Shown here one piece after another: positions 27,621-35,739 of a stretch of 64,000 nt of DNA (positions within the stretch are counted from its first letter, which is position 1; each line of letters begins with the position of its first letter). The notes beneath the pieces are model-generated. The model had not been told where the DNA came from and ran no database searches. It worked only from the letters and a program-made list of their open reading frames with translations. The DNA is taken from the NCBI GenBank assembly GCA_900752195.1, contig CAADUJ010000003.1, positions 62,001 to 126,000 of the forward strand, in the 5' to 3' direction. The DNA comes from an uncultured Negativicutes bacterium (GTDB lineage: Bacteria > Bacillota > Negativicutes > Veillonellales > Megasphaeraceae). The translations under genes and the position numbers were made by a program.

Positions 27621-28502
27621 ATGGGAAAAATCCCCATAACAGAACGAGTCACAGGCCATACAGAGCTCATTGGCCTCATTGCCTATCCAATCCGTCACAG
27701 CATGTCACCGACCATGCATAACGAGGCGTTCAAGAAGCTCGGTCTCGACTATATCTACGTGTGTTTTGAAGTCGGGACGGATACACTGGAAGATACCGTA
27801 AAAGGGCTGCGGGCCATGAACGTCCGGGGCTTTAACGTATCCATGCCCAATAAGGTCCTCATTACGCAGTATGTCGACGTCTTGTCGCCGGTGTCACAGA
27901 TCGTCGGCGCTTGCAACACCGTCATCAACGACGGCGGAATCCTAACAGGGACGAGTACCGACGGCATGGGAGCCATGATGGCTCTTAAAGCTCATGGCGT
28001 CGATTATATAGGAAAGAAAATGACTGTCATCGGCGCTGGCGGTGCAGCTACGTCCATTCAGGTCCAGGCCGCTTTGGACGGCGTCGGGGAACTGGTCATC
28101 TTCAATGTACGAGATGCCTTTTATGAACAGGCTGAACGCATCGTCAAGACCTTGGAAGAGCGGACAGACTGTACGGTCCACCTCTATGACCTGGCTGACC
28201 ATGACCGTCTTTTCCATGAACTTGCAACGAGCCAGATTTATATCGATGCCACGCCTTGTGGCATGCATCCTCTGGAAGATGTCGTCGCTATACCTGCCCC
28301 ATCGTATCTTCCTGAAGGGTTAGTTGTCATGGACACGGTCTATGCGCCACGGCAGACGAAGCTCATGAAGTGGGCCCAGCAGAGAGGTTGTCAGAACTTT
28401 AACGGCCTCGATATGATGCTCTACCAGGGAGCGGCGGCCTTTAAGCTATGGACTGGTAAGGATATGCCTATCGACTACATCCGGGATATTCTTTTTGAAT
28501 AG
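27621..28502 (+). CDS. Shikimate/quinate dehydrogenase, catabolic copy 2
   Basis: A 293-residue paralogue of the protein at 23366-24244; the first 60 residues are almost the same and most motifs match (YPIRHSMSPTMHN, VSMPNKVLI, TSTDGMGA, VIGAGGAATSIQVQA). Copy 1 reads NKGPI and TITDG where this copy has NKVLI and TSTDG, changes close to the catalytic Lys and Asp, so the two may differ in substrate (quinate against shikimate) or cofactor. AAGGAGG lies within the end of the preceding MFS gene. A bidirectional terminator follows. Confidence 0.9.
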   Translation: MGKIPITERVTGHTELIGLIAYPIRHSMSPTMHNEAFKKLGLDYIYVCFEVGTDTLEDTVKGLRAMNVRGFNVSMPNKVLITQYVDVLSPVSQIVGACNTVINDGGILTGTSTDGMGAMMALKAHGVDYIGKKMTVIGAGGAATSIQVQAALDGVGELVIFNVRDAFYEQAERIVKTLEERTDCTVHLYDLADHDRLFHELATSQIYIDATPCGMHPLEDVVAIPAPSYLPEGLVVMDTVYAPRQTKLMKWAQQRGCQNFNGLDMMLYQGAAAFKLWTGKDMPIDYIRDILFE

Positions 28503-28513
28503 AAATACGACAT

Positions 28514-28553
28514 ATCAAAAAAGCAGCTGTTACGAGACAGCTGCTTTTTTGAT
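28514..28553. terminator. Bidirectional terminator between dehydrogenase copy 2 and the peroxidase gene
   Basis: ATCAAAAAAGCAGCTGT is an inverted copy of ACAGCTGCTTTTTTGAT with a small loop, giving A and T runs on both sides. It ends two convergent genes. Confidence 0.92.
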
Positions 28554-28575
28554 AGTTCTGTTATAGAGAGGAAGA

Positions 28576-29121
28576 TCAGAGGAGTTTTTCAATGTCTTTG
28601 GCCATGCTCGACGGCGTCCGTGTCGGTTCATAACGGCCGACTACATTGCCATTCCGGTCGATGAGGAATTTTGTAAAGTTCCATTTAATGGAATCGCCTT
28701 CAAGGTATTCCGGGAAGTGTTCCTTCAACGCATCGACGAGGACCTGTGCATTGGGGTGATCCATGTCGAAACCTTTGAATCCCTTTTCTTTGGTCAAATA
28801 CTGGAAGAGCGGCTGTGCCGTTTCGCCGCGGACATCGCCCTTTTCAAAGAGCGGGAACGTGACCCCATAGTTGAGGCGGCAAAACTGCTGTACTTCTTCA
28901 TTAGAGCCCGGTTCTTGACCGGCGAACTGGTTGCATGGGAAGCCCAGGATTTCAAGGCCCTTATCCCGATATGTATCATACAGGTCCTGAAGTTCCTGAT
29001 ACTGCGGAGTAAAGCCGCACTTGCTGGCTGTATTGACGATGATGAGAACGTTGCCTTTGTAATCGGAAAGAGATTTTTCTTCCCCTTTGTTTGTTTTTAC
29101 GACGAAATCATATACGCTCAT
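28576..29121 (-). CDS. Glutathione peroxidase-family thiol peroxidase
   Basis: A 181-residue GPx-like protein. The peroxidatic Cys is in NTASKCGFTPQYQ, and the family motifs LGFPCNQFAGQEPG and WNFTKFLIDRNG are present; the Cys in FPCNQF may act as resolving Cys. Bacterial homologues with Cys rather than selenocysteine usually take electrons from thioredoxin. It lies 70 bases after the glutaredoxin gene on the same strand and probably forms an oxidative-stress operon with it. AAAGGAGGC precedes ATG 29121. Confidence 0.92.
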   Translation of the reverse strand: MSVYDFVVKTNKGEEKSLSDYKGNVLIIVNTASKCGFTPQYQELQDLYDTYRDKGLEILGFPCNQFAGQEPGSNEEVQQFCRLNYGVTFPLFEKGDVRGETAQPLFQYLTKEKGFKGFDMDHPNAQVLVDALKEHFPEYLEGDSIKWNFTKFLIDRNGNVVGRYEPTRTPSSMAKDIEKLL

Positions 29122-29196
29122 GAGTAAGCCTCCTTTTCAAACGCCCATAAAAGACGAGGGTACATAGGGACGACAGAATCGTCCTGATAGGATGTA

Positions 29197-29427
29197 TTAT
29201 AAGTGGAGCAAGGCATCAATCTTTGACTTGTCGAAGCCAATGGTGAATTTTTTGTCATCGGTAGTGACGACGGGGACGACGAGGTCACCTGTCAAGGCAA
29301 AGCATGCCTTGCGGTCGTCTTCGTTTACTTCGATGTTGTGTTCTTCATAAGGGATGTCCTTACTCTTTAAATATTTCTTTACTTTGTCGCACCAAGGACA
29401 CTCGGTGATGGAATATACTTTTACCAT
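29197..29427 (-). CDS. Glutaredoxin-like protein
   Basis: A 76-residue thioredoxin-fold protein with the active-site CPWC in ITECPWCDKVKKYLKS, cis-Pro region VVPVVTTDDKK and a C-terminal helix. It is a dithiol glutaredoxin of the NrdH/Grx size class. A very good minus-strand promoter (29475-29502) is upstream, next to a divergent OhrR/MarR-type regulator, which likely controls it. Confidence 0.9.
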   Translation of the reverse strand: MVKVYSITECPWCDKVKKYLKSKDIPYEEHNIEVNEDDRKACFALTGDLVVPVVTTDDKKFTIGFDKSKIDALLHL

Positions 29428-29474
29428 GGTTCAGTTCCTCCTTTGTTTTGGAAATGACCGTTCTTACGAGTTTC

Positions 29475-29502
29475 ATTATACAGAAATTTTCAATTTTGTC
29501 AA
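29475..29502 (-). promoter_or_regulatory. Promoter of the glutaredoxin/peroxidase genes
   Basis: On the minus strand TTGACA (29502-29497) and TATAAT (29480-29475) are 16 bases apart. A short AT-rich palindrome, AAATT-A-AATTT (29516-29526), lies just upstream between the divergent genes and may bind the MarR/OhrR regulator. Confidence 0.75.
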
Positions 29503-29591
29503 TCTATATTTTGCTAAATTAAATTTGTTTTAACTAAAAAAATCTGCTACAATAAGTAACACAATCCATATCTATTTGCTTGGAGGTAACT

Positions 29592-30050
29592 ATGACGGAA
29601 CGACAAGACTGCAATCCCTTGTTGCTGGACAATCAGCTATGCTTTCCCCTTTATGCCAGCGCCAGAAAAATCGTTGCAGCGTATCATCCTTTTTTAAAGA
29701 AATTAGGTCTTACGTATTCTCAATACGTGACGATGATGGTCCTTTGGGAAGAAAAAAACATTACGATGCATGAGTTAGGCCGACGCCTCTATCTGGATTC
29801 AGGTACCCTTACGCCGGTCCTGAAAAAACTGGAAAAAGCCGGCTATGTGACGCGCGCCCGTATGGAAGAAGATGAACGGGTCGTCGTCCTTGATGTGACG
29901 GAAAAGGGCATGGCCCTTGAGCGGCAAGCCCTATCTGTACCAGAAGCCATGCGATGTCTTATCAATCAGAAGGGGCCTCTCTTTACGCCTGAGGAACTGG
30001 ATACACTGAAAAAACAGCTATATCGCCTCATCGATGCTCTCGAAGGATAG
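29592..30050 (+). CDS. MarR-family regulator, OhrR-like peroxide sensor
   Basis: A 152-residue MarR-type winged-helix protein. The N-terminal segment LLLDNQLCFPLYASARK contains the single sensing Cys position typical of OhrR; the winged helix shows LYLDSGTLTPVLKKLEKAG and RARMEEDERVVVLDVTEKG. OhrR-type proteins repress thiol-peroxidase genes until organic peroxide oxidises the Cys. It is divergent from the glutaredoxin and peroxidase genes, which are the obvious targets. ATG 29592 follows GGAGG. Confidence 0.85.
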   Translation: MTERQDCNPLLLDNQLCFPLYASARKIVAAYHPFLKKLGLTYSQYVTMMVLWEEKNITMHELGRRLYLDSGTLTPVLKKLEKAGYVTRARMEEDERVVVLDVTEKGMALERQALSVPEAMRCLINQKGPLFTPEELDTLKKQLYRLIDALEG

Positions 30051-30058
30051 CATCTTAG

Positions 30059-30115
30059 AAAAAAACCACCTGCACTACGGCACGAAACGGTGTCCGTATC
30101 AGGTGGTTCTTTTTA
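30059..30115. terminator. Terminator between convergent marR-like and aroK genes
   Basis: AAAACCACCTG pairs with CAGGTGGTTCTTTT across a longer internal part; A and T runs flank both sides. Confidence 0.8.
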
Positions 30116-30619
30116 GTCTATCGATTGGATGAGGGCTTCAAAATCTTCTAATACCTCATCAATCGCCTTGTGGTTCTTTACAGAGGCGTCTGCAGCATGA
30201 CGGTAGAGATCGATGCGTTCCTTGTACAGATCGTATACCTTTTGGGCCCCATCTCGTAAGAGTGGCCGTGTCGATACATCGACATCGCTTACAATATCAT
30301 CAGGCGAGCGATCGAGGAAAAAAACGGTACCGGTCTTTTTCAGTATATCCATGTTTTCATGGCGCTTGATGACGCCGCCGCCACAGGCGACGACGATGCC
30401 TTCTTTCTGAGAAAGCCACTGGCTGGCCCTGATTTCGGCTTCGCGGAAACAGTCTTCGCTGATGGCAAAGAGTTGGGGAATCGTCTTCCCTTCCAGTTCG
30501 ACAATGACGTCGTCGGCATCGAAAAAGGGGCGATTCAGACGCTTGGCCAGAGCCTTGCCAAAGGTAGTCTTGCCGCTGCCAGGCATGCCGATGATGATGA
30601 TGTTCTCTTTACTGTTCAT
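30113..30619 (-). CDS. aroK: Shikimate kinase
   Basis: A 168-residue P-loop kinase that phosphorylates shikimate at position 3. Walker A is GMPGSGKTT near residue 12, the shikimate-binding Asp and Arg are in FFDADDVIVE and CFREAE, and the GGG segment is ACGGGVIK. ATG 30619 follows AAGGAG and lies inside the end of aroE (11-base overlap). It is the last gene of the seven-gene tyrA-to-aroK operon. Confidence 0.93.
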   Translation of the reverse strand: MNSKENIIIIGMPGSGKTTFGKALAKRLNRPFFDADDVIVELEGKTIPQLFAISEDCFREAEIRASQWLSQKEGIVVACGGGVIKRHENMDILKKTGTVFFLDRSPDDIVSDVDVSTRPLLRDGAQKVYDLYKERIDLYRHAADASVKNHKAIDEVLEDFEALIQSID

Positions 30620-31442
30620 AATACTGTTCCATCTCCTTTGCGATGTGCTGAAGGATGGCAGACGAAATGGGTCGGTCCATCCAAATTTCTTCTGATCCGA
30701 TGGCCTGGGCGACGAGCATGTACATGCCATTCAGCGTTCGTGCCCCATGACGGCGGGCCAATTGGAGGATTTTCGTATCCTTCGGATTGTAGACGATATC
30801 GACGACAGACGGGAAGCGGCTAATGCTCTTTTCCGATACGGCACAGCCATCGTTATCAGGGAACATGCCAACAGGTGTACAATTGACGAGAACGTCACCA
30901 GAAGAAGCCTTTTCAAAGGCTTCATAGTCGATGACAGAGACATCGAGTTTTTGGGCAAAGTTTTCAAATCCCGCTTTTTGGTGAGGCTTCCGGGATACGA
31001 CAGTTATCGTCGAAGCGCCGCCGTCACGCAGGTACTGGATGATGGCTCTGGCGCCGCCGCCTGTACCGAGGACATAGCAATCTTTTTTGACAATATCGAT
31101 AGAGGCGTGCTGGAGAGATCTTCCAAATCCACCGTAATCCGTGTTATAGCCGAAAATGCCATCTTGCGTAAAGTGAAGGGTATTGACGGCACCGATGGTC
31201 AGGGCTTCCCTTGAGATTTCTGTCAAATACGGCATGACTTCCAGCTTATAAGGGATGGTTACGTTGGCACCGGTATAGCCTTCCTGCTGGAGCCGTTCTA
31301 ATTCGCTGGGAATGCGGTCCCGGTCCATTTCAAGGACGCCGTATTCGTGTTCACCTTCTACGCCTAAGAGACGGAAGAGCTTTTCGTGAATAGCCGGTGA
31401 GGCTGTGTGACCGAGTGTTGCGCCAATGACGCCTAATTTCAT
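30609..31442 (-). CDS. aroE: Shikimate dehydrogenase, biosynthetic
   Basis: A 277-residue AroE, reducing 3-dehydroshikimate to shikimate with NADPH. Motifs: IGATLGHTASPAIHEKLF, catalytic Lys in VTIPYKLEV, GAVNTLHF, catalytic Asp in YNTDYGGF, and nucleotide loop VLGTGGGARAI. It shares an ATGA overlap with pheA upstream. It is more like classical AroE than the two catabolic copies at 23366 and 27621, which start with the MGKIPxTERV extension. Confidence 0.95.
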   Translation of the reverse strand: MKLGVIGATLGHTASPAIHEKLFRLLGVEGEHEYGVLEMDRDRIPSELERLQQEGYTGANVTIPYKLEVMPYLTEISREALTIGAVNTLHFTQDGIFGYNTDYGGFGRSLQHASIDIVKKDCYVLGTGGGARAIIQYLRDGGASTITVVSRKPHQKAGFENFAQKLDVSVIDYEAFEKASSGDVLVNCTPVGMFPDNDGCAVSEKSISRFPSVVDIVYNPKDTKILQLARRHGARTLNGMYMLVAQAIGSEEIWMDRPISSAILQHIAKEMEQYYEQ

Positions 31443-32290
31443 AATCGTGTGCCTCCTTTATCGGATGGATAATTGCCAAGTATCTTAAAATAATTGCAAT
31501 GGTTCGCCAGATTATCGAGGACGAGCCGTGTTGCATCGTCATCGAGATGGCCCATGACATCGATATGGAAGAAATATTCAAAGGGACGCCCCTTGATAGG
31601 CCGTGATTCTAAATGGGTCATGTTCATGCCGTGGTAAAAAAAGTGGCCTAAGACGTGGTAGAGGGCGCCAGGTTTGTGCTTCGTCGTAAGGACCAAGGTA
31701 ATCTTATCGGCGTCTTTTTGATGTTCTTCTTCTGCCGATATGATGAAAAACCGCGTGTAATTTGTCGTGTTGTCGTTGATATGCGTTGCCAGAAGGGTCA
31801 GTCCATACAGACTGGCACAGGACCGGTTGGCAATGGCGGCCACGTGTTTGCTGCCAGTTTCCTTTACGAGACTAGCGCTTTGGGACGTGCTGAAATACGG
31901 ATGGAGGTCCCATTGAGGATGGAGCTTCAAAAAAGAGCGGCATTGGTCGAGGCCCTGCGGGTGGGAATAGACGCATGCAATGTCATCCAGTGTCGCTCCC
32001 GGAAGGGCCAGCAGATTGTGCTCTACCTTCACGTATCGTTCGCCGACGATGAAGGCGCCATACTGATGGATGAGGTCGTATACGTCTGTAATGCCACCGG
32101 TAGAGGAATTTTCTATGGGAACGACGCCATAGCGGGCGCGGCCCTGGATAACGGCCTGCACGACATCCTCAAAGTGGCTGTAGTACGTAGGAACGATGCA
32201 GGCGTCTGTGAAATACGATTTCATAGCTTCGTCTGTATACGACCCAGCTTGACCGAAACAGGCGATGCCGACGGCATCAATGGGTTTCAT
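31439..32290 (-). CDS. pheA: Prephenate dehydratase
   Basis: A 283-residue prephenate dehydratase making phenylpyruvate. The catalytic domain shows GQAGSYTDEAMKSYF, VVPIENSSTGGITDVYDL and the conserved Thr region NYTRFFII; a C-terminal ACT domain (TTKHKPGALYHVLGHFF, then ESRPIKGRPFEYFFHID) binds Phe for feedback inhibition. ATG 32290 is seven bases from GGGAGG, while the ATG at 32296 is too close to it. There is no chorismate mutase domain here, so that activity must come from elsewhere. It overlaps aroC by 14 bases. Confidence 0.94.
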   Translation of the reverse strand: MKPIDAVGIACFGQAGSYTDEAMKSYFTDACIVPTYYSHFEDVVQAVIQGRARYGVVPIENSSTGGITDVYDLIHQYGAFIVGERYVKVEHNLLALPGATLDDIACVYSHPQGLDQCRSFLKLHPQWDLHPYFSTSQSASLVKETGSKHVAAIANRSCASLYGLTLLATHINDNTTNYTRFFIISAEEEHQKDADKITLVLTTKHKPGALYHVLGHFFYHGMNMTHLESRPIKGRPFEYFFHIDVMGHLDDDATRLVLDNLANHCNYFKILGNYPSDKGGTRL

Positions 32291-33383
32291 GGACATGCCT
32301 CCCCCATTCCTGCATGAGCACATCTAAGAGCGTCCATGCTGTGGCGGCTTCGACGACGGGGACGGCCCGCTGTACGATGCACGGGTCGTGGCGCCCTTTG
32401 ATGACGAGGTCGCAGTTTTTCTTCGTATCCGTATCGATTGTGTCCTGTTTTTTTGAAATGGATGGCGTCGGTTTTACGACGATGCGGAAGTTGACGGCCA
32501 TGCCATTTGTAATGCCGCCGTTGATGCCGCCGTTATGATTCGTACGAGTCTTTACGGCGCCAGTGTCATCGTAATAGAAGCTATCGTTGGCGTAGGATCC
32601 CCGCAGAGACGCAAAGGAAAAACCGTCACCAAATTCGATGCCCTTTACGGCGGGAATGGAGAACATCATATGGCTGATCTGGCTTTCAAGGGAGTCGAAA
32701 AAAGGGTCTCCCAGACCGGCGGCCAGACCGAGAATCTGGCATTCGATGATACCGCCTACGGAATCGAGGTCTCCTTTGGCATCTAAGATGGCCTTTTTAG
32801 CAGCGTCACCTTTTTGCGGATCTAAAAAAGGAAGTGCTTGCTGGCGGAGAGCCTGAAGGGTTTCCGGATTTTCTCCCAAAGGCTGGAAAGGCCTGTCCTG
32901 AACGGTGGCAATCTGTTGTATATGAGCACCGATGGTAATGCCACGGCGTGTGATGATTTGGCTGGCTACGGCACCAGCAAAGACGAGGGGCGCTGTAATG
33001 CGTCCTGAAAAATGGCCGCCGCCGCGATAGTCGTTGAAACTGCCATAGCGAATCTTACCGCTGTAGTCGGCGTGGCCAGGCCTCATGACATGGCGCAGTT
33101 GGTCGTAATCGGCTGAGCGGTGATCGGTGTTGTAGATCATGGCACATAATGGCGTGCCTGTCGTATAGCCATTGAAATAACCGCTTTCGATTTCAAAGGC
33201 ATCGTCTTCTTTACGGGCCGTCGAAAGCTGGTTTCTGCCCGGTGCACGGCGGGCCATTTCTAGATGTACTTGTTCCAACTCGATGGCTTCGCCTGACGGA
33301 AGACCGTCTAGAACACAGCCGATGGCACGACCGTGGGATTCGCCAAACAGGGTAAGCGTCGCTTGTTTTCCAATCGTGTTCAT
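32277..33383 (-). CDS. aroC: Chorismate synthase
   Basis: A 368-residue chorismate synthase that converts EPSP to chorismate using reduced FMN. Signatures include LFGESHGRAIGCVLDGLP at the start, RRAPGRNQLSTARKE, MRPGHADYSGKIRYG and the FMN region GRITAPLVFAGA, with GGINGGITNGM later. It has an ATGA overlap with aroA and its GAGGAGG lies within the aroA 3' end. Confidence 0.96.
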   Translation of the reverse strand: MNTIGKQATLTLFGESHGRAIGCVLDGLPSGEAIELEQVHLEMARRAPGRNQLSTARKEDDAFEIESGYFNGYTTGTPLCAMIYNTDHRSADYDQLRHVMRPGHADYSGKIRYGSFNDYRGGGHFSGRITAPLVFAGAVASQIITRRGITIGAHIQQIATVQDRPFQPLGENPETLQALRQQALPFLDPQKGDAAKKAILDAKGDLDSVGGIIECQILGLAAGLGDPFFDSLESQISHMMFSIPAVKGIEFGDGFSFASLRGSYANDSFYYDDTGAVKTRTNHNGGINGGITNGMAVNFRIVVKPTPSISKKQDTIDTDTKKNCDLVIKGRHDPCIVQRAVPVVEAATAWTLLDVLMQEWGRHVHETH

Positions 33384-34669
33384 GGTGTTTCCTCCTCGTC
33401 AATGATACCGCCTAAGGCCTTGAAATCACGCCAGAATTCGGGATAGGATTTTCGGACGCACTGGGCGTCTGTGACGGTGAGCGGCCCTGTAGCACGCTGT
33501 GAAGCTATGGCAAGTGCCATGGCGATGCGATGGTCGTTCCAACTGTGTACGACACCACCTGTAAAGGACGGGACGCCGTGGATGATGAGGCCCTCCGGTT
33601 CTTCCTGGATGTCGCCGCCTATGGTGTTGAGTTCCGTAGCAATAGCGTGGAGGCGGTCACATTCTTTGAGGCGCACCCTTCCGGCGTGAATAATGTGTGT
33701 AAGACCTGTGCCACATGAGGCGAGAACAGTCAGAATCGGTACGAGATCGGGACAATCTTCGGCGTCGATGACGATACCGGAAAGGATAGACGGCACAGCG
33801 GTGAGTTCTGTCTTTCCTTCAATCTGTCCGCCCATGGTGCGGATGAGGGTGGTGATGATGCGGTCGCCCTGACTGGAACGGGGATTGAGGCCGGTACAGC
33901 AGATGGCGTGGCCCATGATGCCTGCCGAAAGCCAGAAGGCCGCCTGCGAATAATCACCTTCAACTGTATAGGCGCCAGTGCGATACGGTTGTCCGCCAGG
34001 TATGCGATACGAGCCGTCCCATTCCTTATCGATGACGATGCCGTGTTGGCTCAGGCAGTCGATGGTCATGTCGACGTAACTGGCCGATTCAAGGGGCGTC
34101 GTACTTTTTAGATGAGAATCACCTTCTAAGAGCGGAAGTGTAAATAAGAGCCCTGAGAAAAACTGGGAACTCACGTCGCCAGCAAGCTCATACGTACCTG
34201 ATGCAAGGGTTCCCTGTATGGTAAGGGGGAGTTTTCCGCCTGTCGTCGTATAGGAAATGCCCTTTTCTTCAAAGAGTTTATAATACGGGTCCAGTGGCCG
34301 CGACACGAGTCGTCCCCGTCCGGTAAACGTAATGGGCCGATGGCTCAACAGGGAGGGAGGAATCAAAAAGCGCAGCGTCGAACCGGATTCGCCGGCATCG
34401 GCAGTGACGCCATGCGAGAGCGTTCGTATGCCGCCTGCTATTTTATAGGCCGTCCGGCCGGCATGGGCCGACGGGATGGGTGTAATCTGTATGCCAAGCC
34501 GCTCTAATACCCGGCATGTCGCTTCAATATCTTCAGAAGGTGACACGTTATCGACGACGCTTTCACCCTTTCCCAGTGCGGCACAGATGATGTGGCGATG
34601 GCCCATGCTTTTTGAGGAAGGCGTTTCTACGGTGCCGTGTAATGAAGTAGGATGGATTGTTATATTCAT
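33380..34669 (-). CDS. aroA: EPSP synthase (3-phosphoshikimate 1-carboxyvinyltransferase)
   Basis: A 429-residue EPSP synthase joining shikimate 3-phosphate and PEP. Motifs: SSKSMGHRHIICAALG at the N-terminus, DAGESGSTLRFLIPPSL (the LFLGNAGTAMRPL region in the class II-like form), and RVRLKECDRLHAIATEL near the C-terminus. The sequence is of the divergent form seen in many Firmicutes. It overlaps aroB by four bases (ATGA). Confidence 0.95.
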   Translation of the reverse strand: MNITIHPTSLHGTVETPSSKSMGHRHIICAALGKGESVVDNVSPSEDIEATCRVLERLGIQITPIPSAHAGRTAYKIAGGIRTLSHGVTADAGESGSTLRFLIPPSLLSHRPITFTGRGRLVSRPLDPYYKLFEEKGISYTTTGGKLPLTIQGTLASGTYELAGDVSSQFFSGLLFTLPLLEGDSHLKSTTPLESASYVDMTIDCLSQHGIVIDKEWDGSYRIPGGQPYRTGAYTVEGDYSQAAFWLSAGIMGHAICCTGLNPRSSQGDRIITTLIRTMGGQIEGKTELTAVPSILSGIVIDAEDCPDLVPILTVLASCGTGLTHIIHAGRVRLKECDRLHAIATELNTIGGDIQEEPEGLIIHGVPSFTGGVVHSWNDHRIAMALAIASQRATGPLTVTDAQCVRKSYPEFWRDFKALGGIIDEEETP

Positions 34670-35739
34670 AGTCTTTCACCCTTTCGGATGTATTTCGGCA
34701 ATTCCTCTGCCGCCAAGGGAAGGAGCCGGGCCTGACCGATTTCCTTCAAGATGACAAGGGTCATGCGGTTGCCGCGCATCTTTTTGTCATTATTGACATA
34801 CGGCAGGAGATCTTGTGCCGTCGCGTCGACATCCGTTGGCAGGCCGTAGCGTGTAAGGACGCTCTGCAAGATTTCGGTCGTGCCCTTCTTCGTAAGCCCC
34901 ATGGCCTCGGTGATACCTGTCAACATGGACATACCGGCAGCGACGCCTTCGCCATGCGTGTACTTGCCATAGCCGTAATACCGTTCAATGGCGTGACCAA
35001 TGGTATGACCGAAATTAAGTACCATCCGTTCACCCTGATCGCGTTCATCCCGTTCGACCAGGCGAGCTTTAGCTTGGCAGCACCGTTCGATGATTTCTTC
35101 CCAGTGGTCGAAAATCGTCGTGTCGTCTAGTTCCTGTAATAGCTTGAAGAGAACGGTATCGCAGATGCAGCCATATTTGATGACTTCCCCCATGCCGTCG
35201 TGGATGAACCGTTTGGGAAGCGTTTCAATAAGTTCGGGATCGATGAGGACGCCTTTGGGCTGATAGAAATTTCCTGCCTGATTTTTGCCACTCGGCAAAT
35301 CAATACCTACCTTTCCACCGACACTGCTATCGACTTGAGAGATGATTGTTGTCGGAATCTGGACGAAAGGAATGCCCCGCAGGAACGTTGCGGCTGCAAA
35401 GCCGCCAAGATCGCCAGTCACACCGCCGCCTAAGGTGATGACGTAGTCGCTGCGCGTAATGCCGGCATCGGACAACAAGCCATACAGGTGTAAGAGCGAT
35501 TCGGCATTTTTGTGTTCTTCGCCGGCAGGAAATACGAGGCGATGCGTCACGAAAGAGGCTTTCTGGAGAGACGTTTCCAAGCGGTCTCCATAAAGACCAT
35601 CGACAGTGGAATCGCTGATAATGGCAATGGCACGGGAACGAGTCAAGCTCCGCACGAAGTCGCCAGCCCTGTCGAGGAGGCCGTTTTTAACATGAATATC
35701 ATAGGAATCAGGTCCTAAATCTACGTGAATATGTTTCAT
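34666..35739 (-). CDS. aroB: 3-dehydroquinate synthase
   Basis: A 357-residue DHQ synthase. The NAD site is in ITLGGGVTGDLGGFAAATFLR, and metal/substrate residues appear in DSSVGGKVGIDL, GEVIKYGCI and LNFGHTIGHAIE with MRGNRMTLVIL further on. It makes 3-dehydroquinate from DAHP. Coupled by four-base overlaps with tyrA upstream and aroA downstream. Confidence 0.96.
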   Translation of the reverse strand: MKHIHVDLGPDSYDIHVKNGLLDRAGDFVRSLTRSRAIAIISDSTVDGLYGDRLETSLQKASFVTHRLVFPAGEEHKNAESLLHLYGLLSDAGITRSDYVITLGGGVTGDLGGFAAATFLRGIPFVQIPTTIISQVDSSVGGKVGIDLPSGKNQAGNFYQPKGVLIDPELIETLPKRFIHDGMGEVIKYGCICDTVLFKLLQELDDTTIFDHWEEIIERCCQAKARLVERDERDQGERMVLNFGHTIGHAIERYYGYGKYTHGEGVAAGMSMLTGITEAMGLTKKGTTEILQSVLTRYGLPTDVDATAQDLLPYVNNDKKMRGNRMTLVILKEIGQARLLPLAAEELPKYIRKGERL

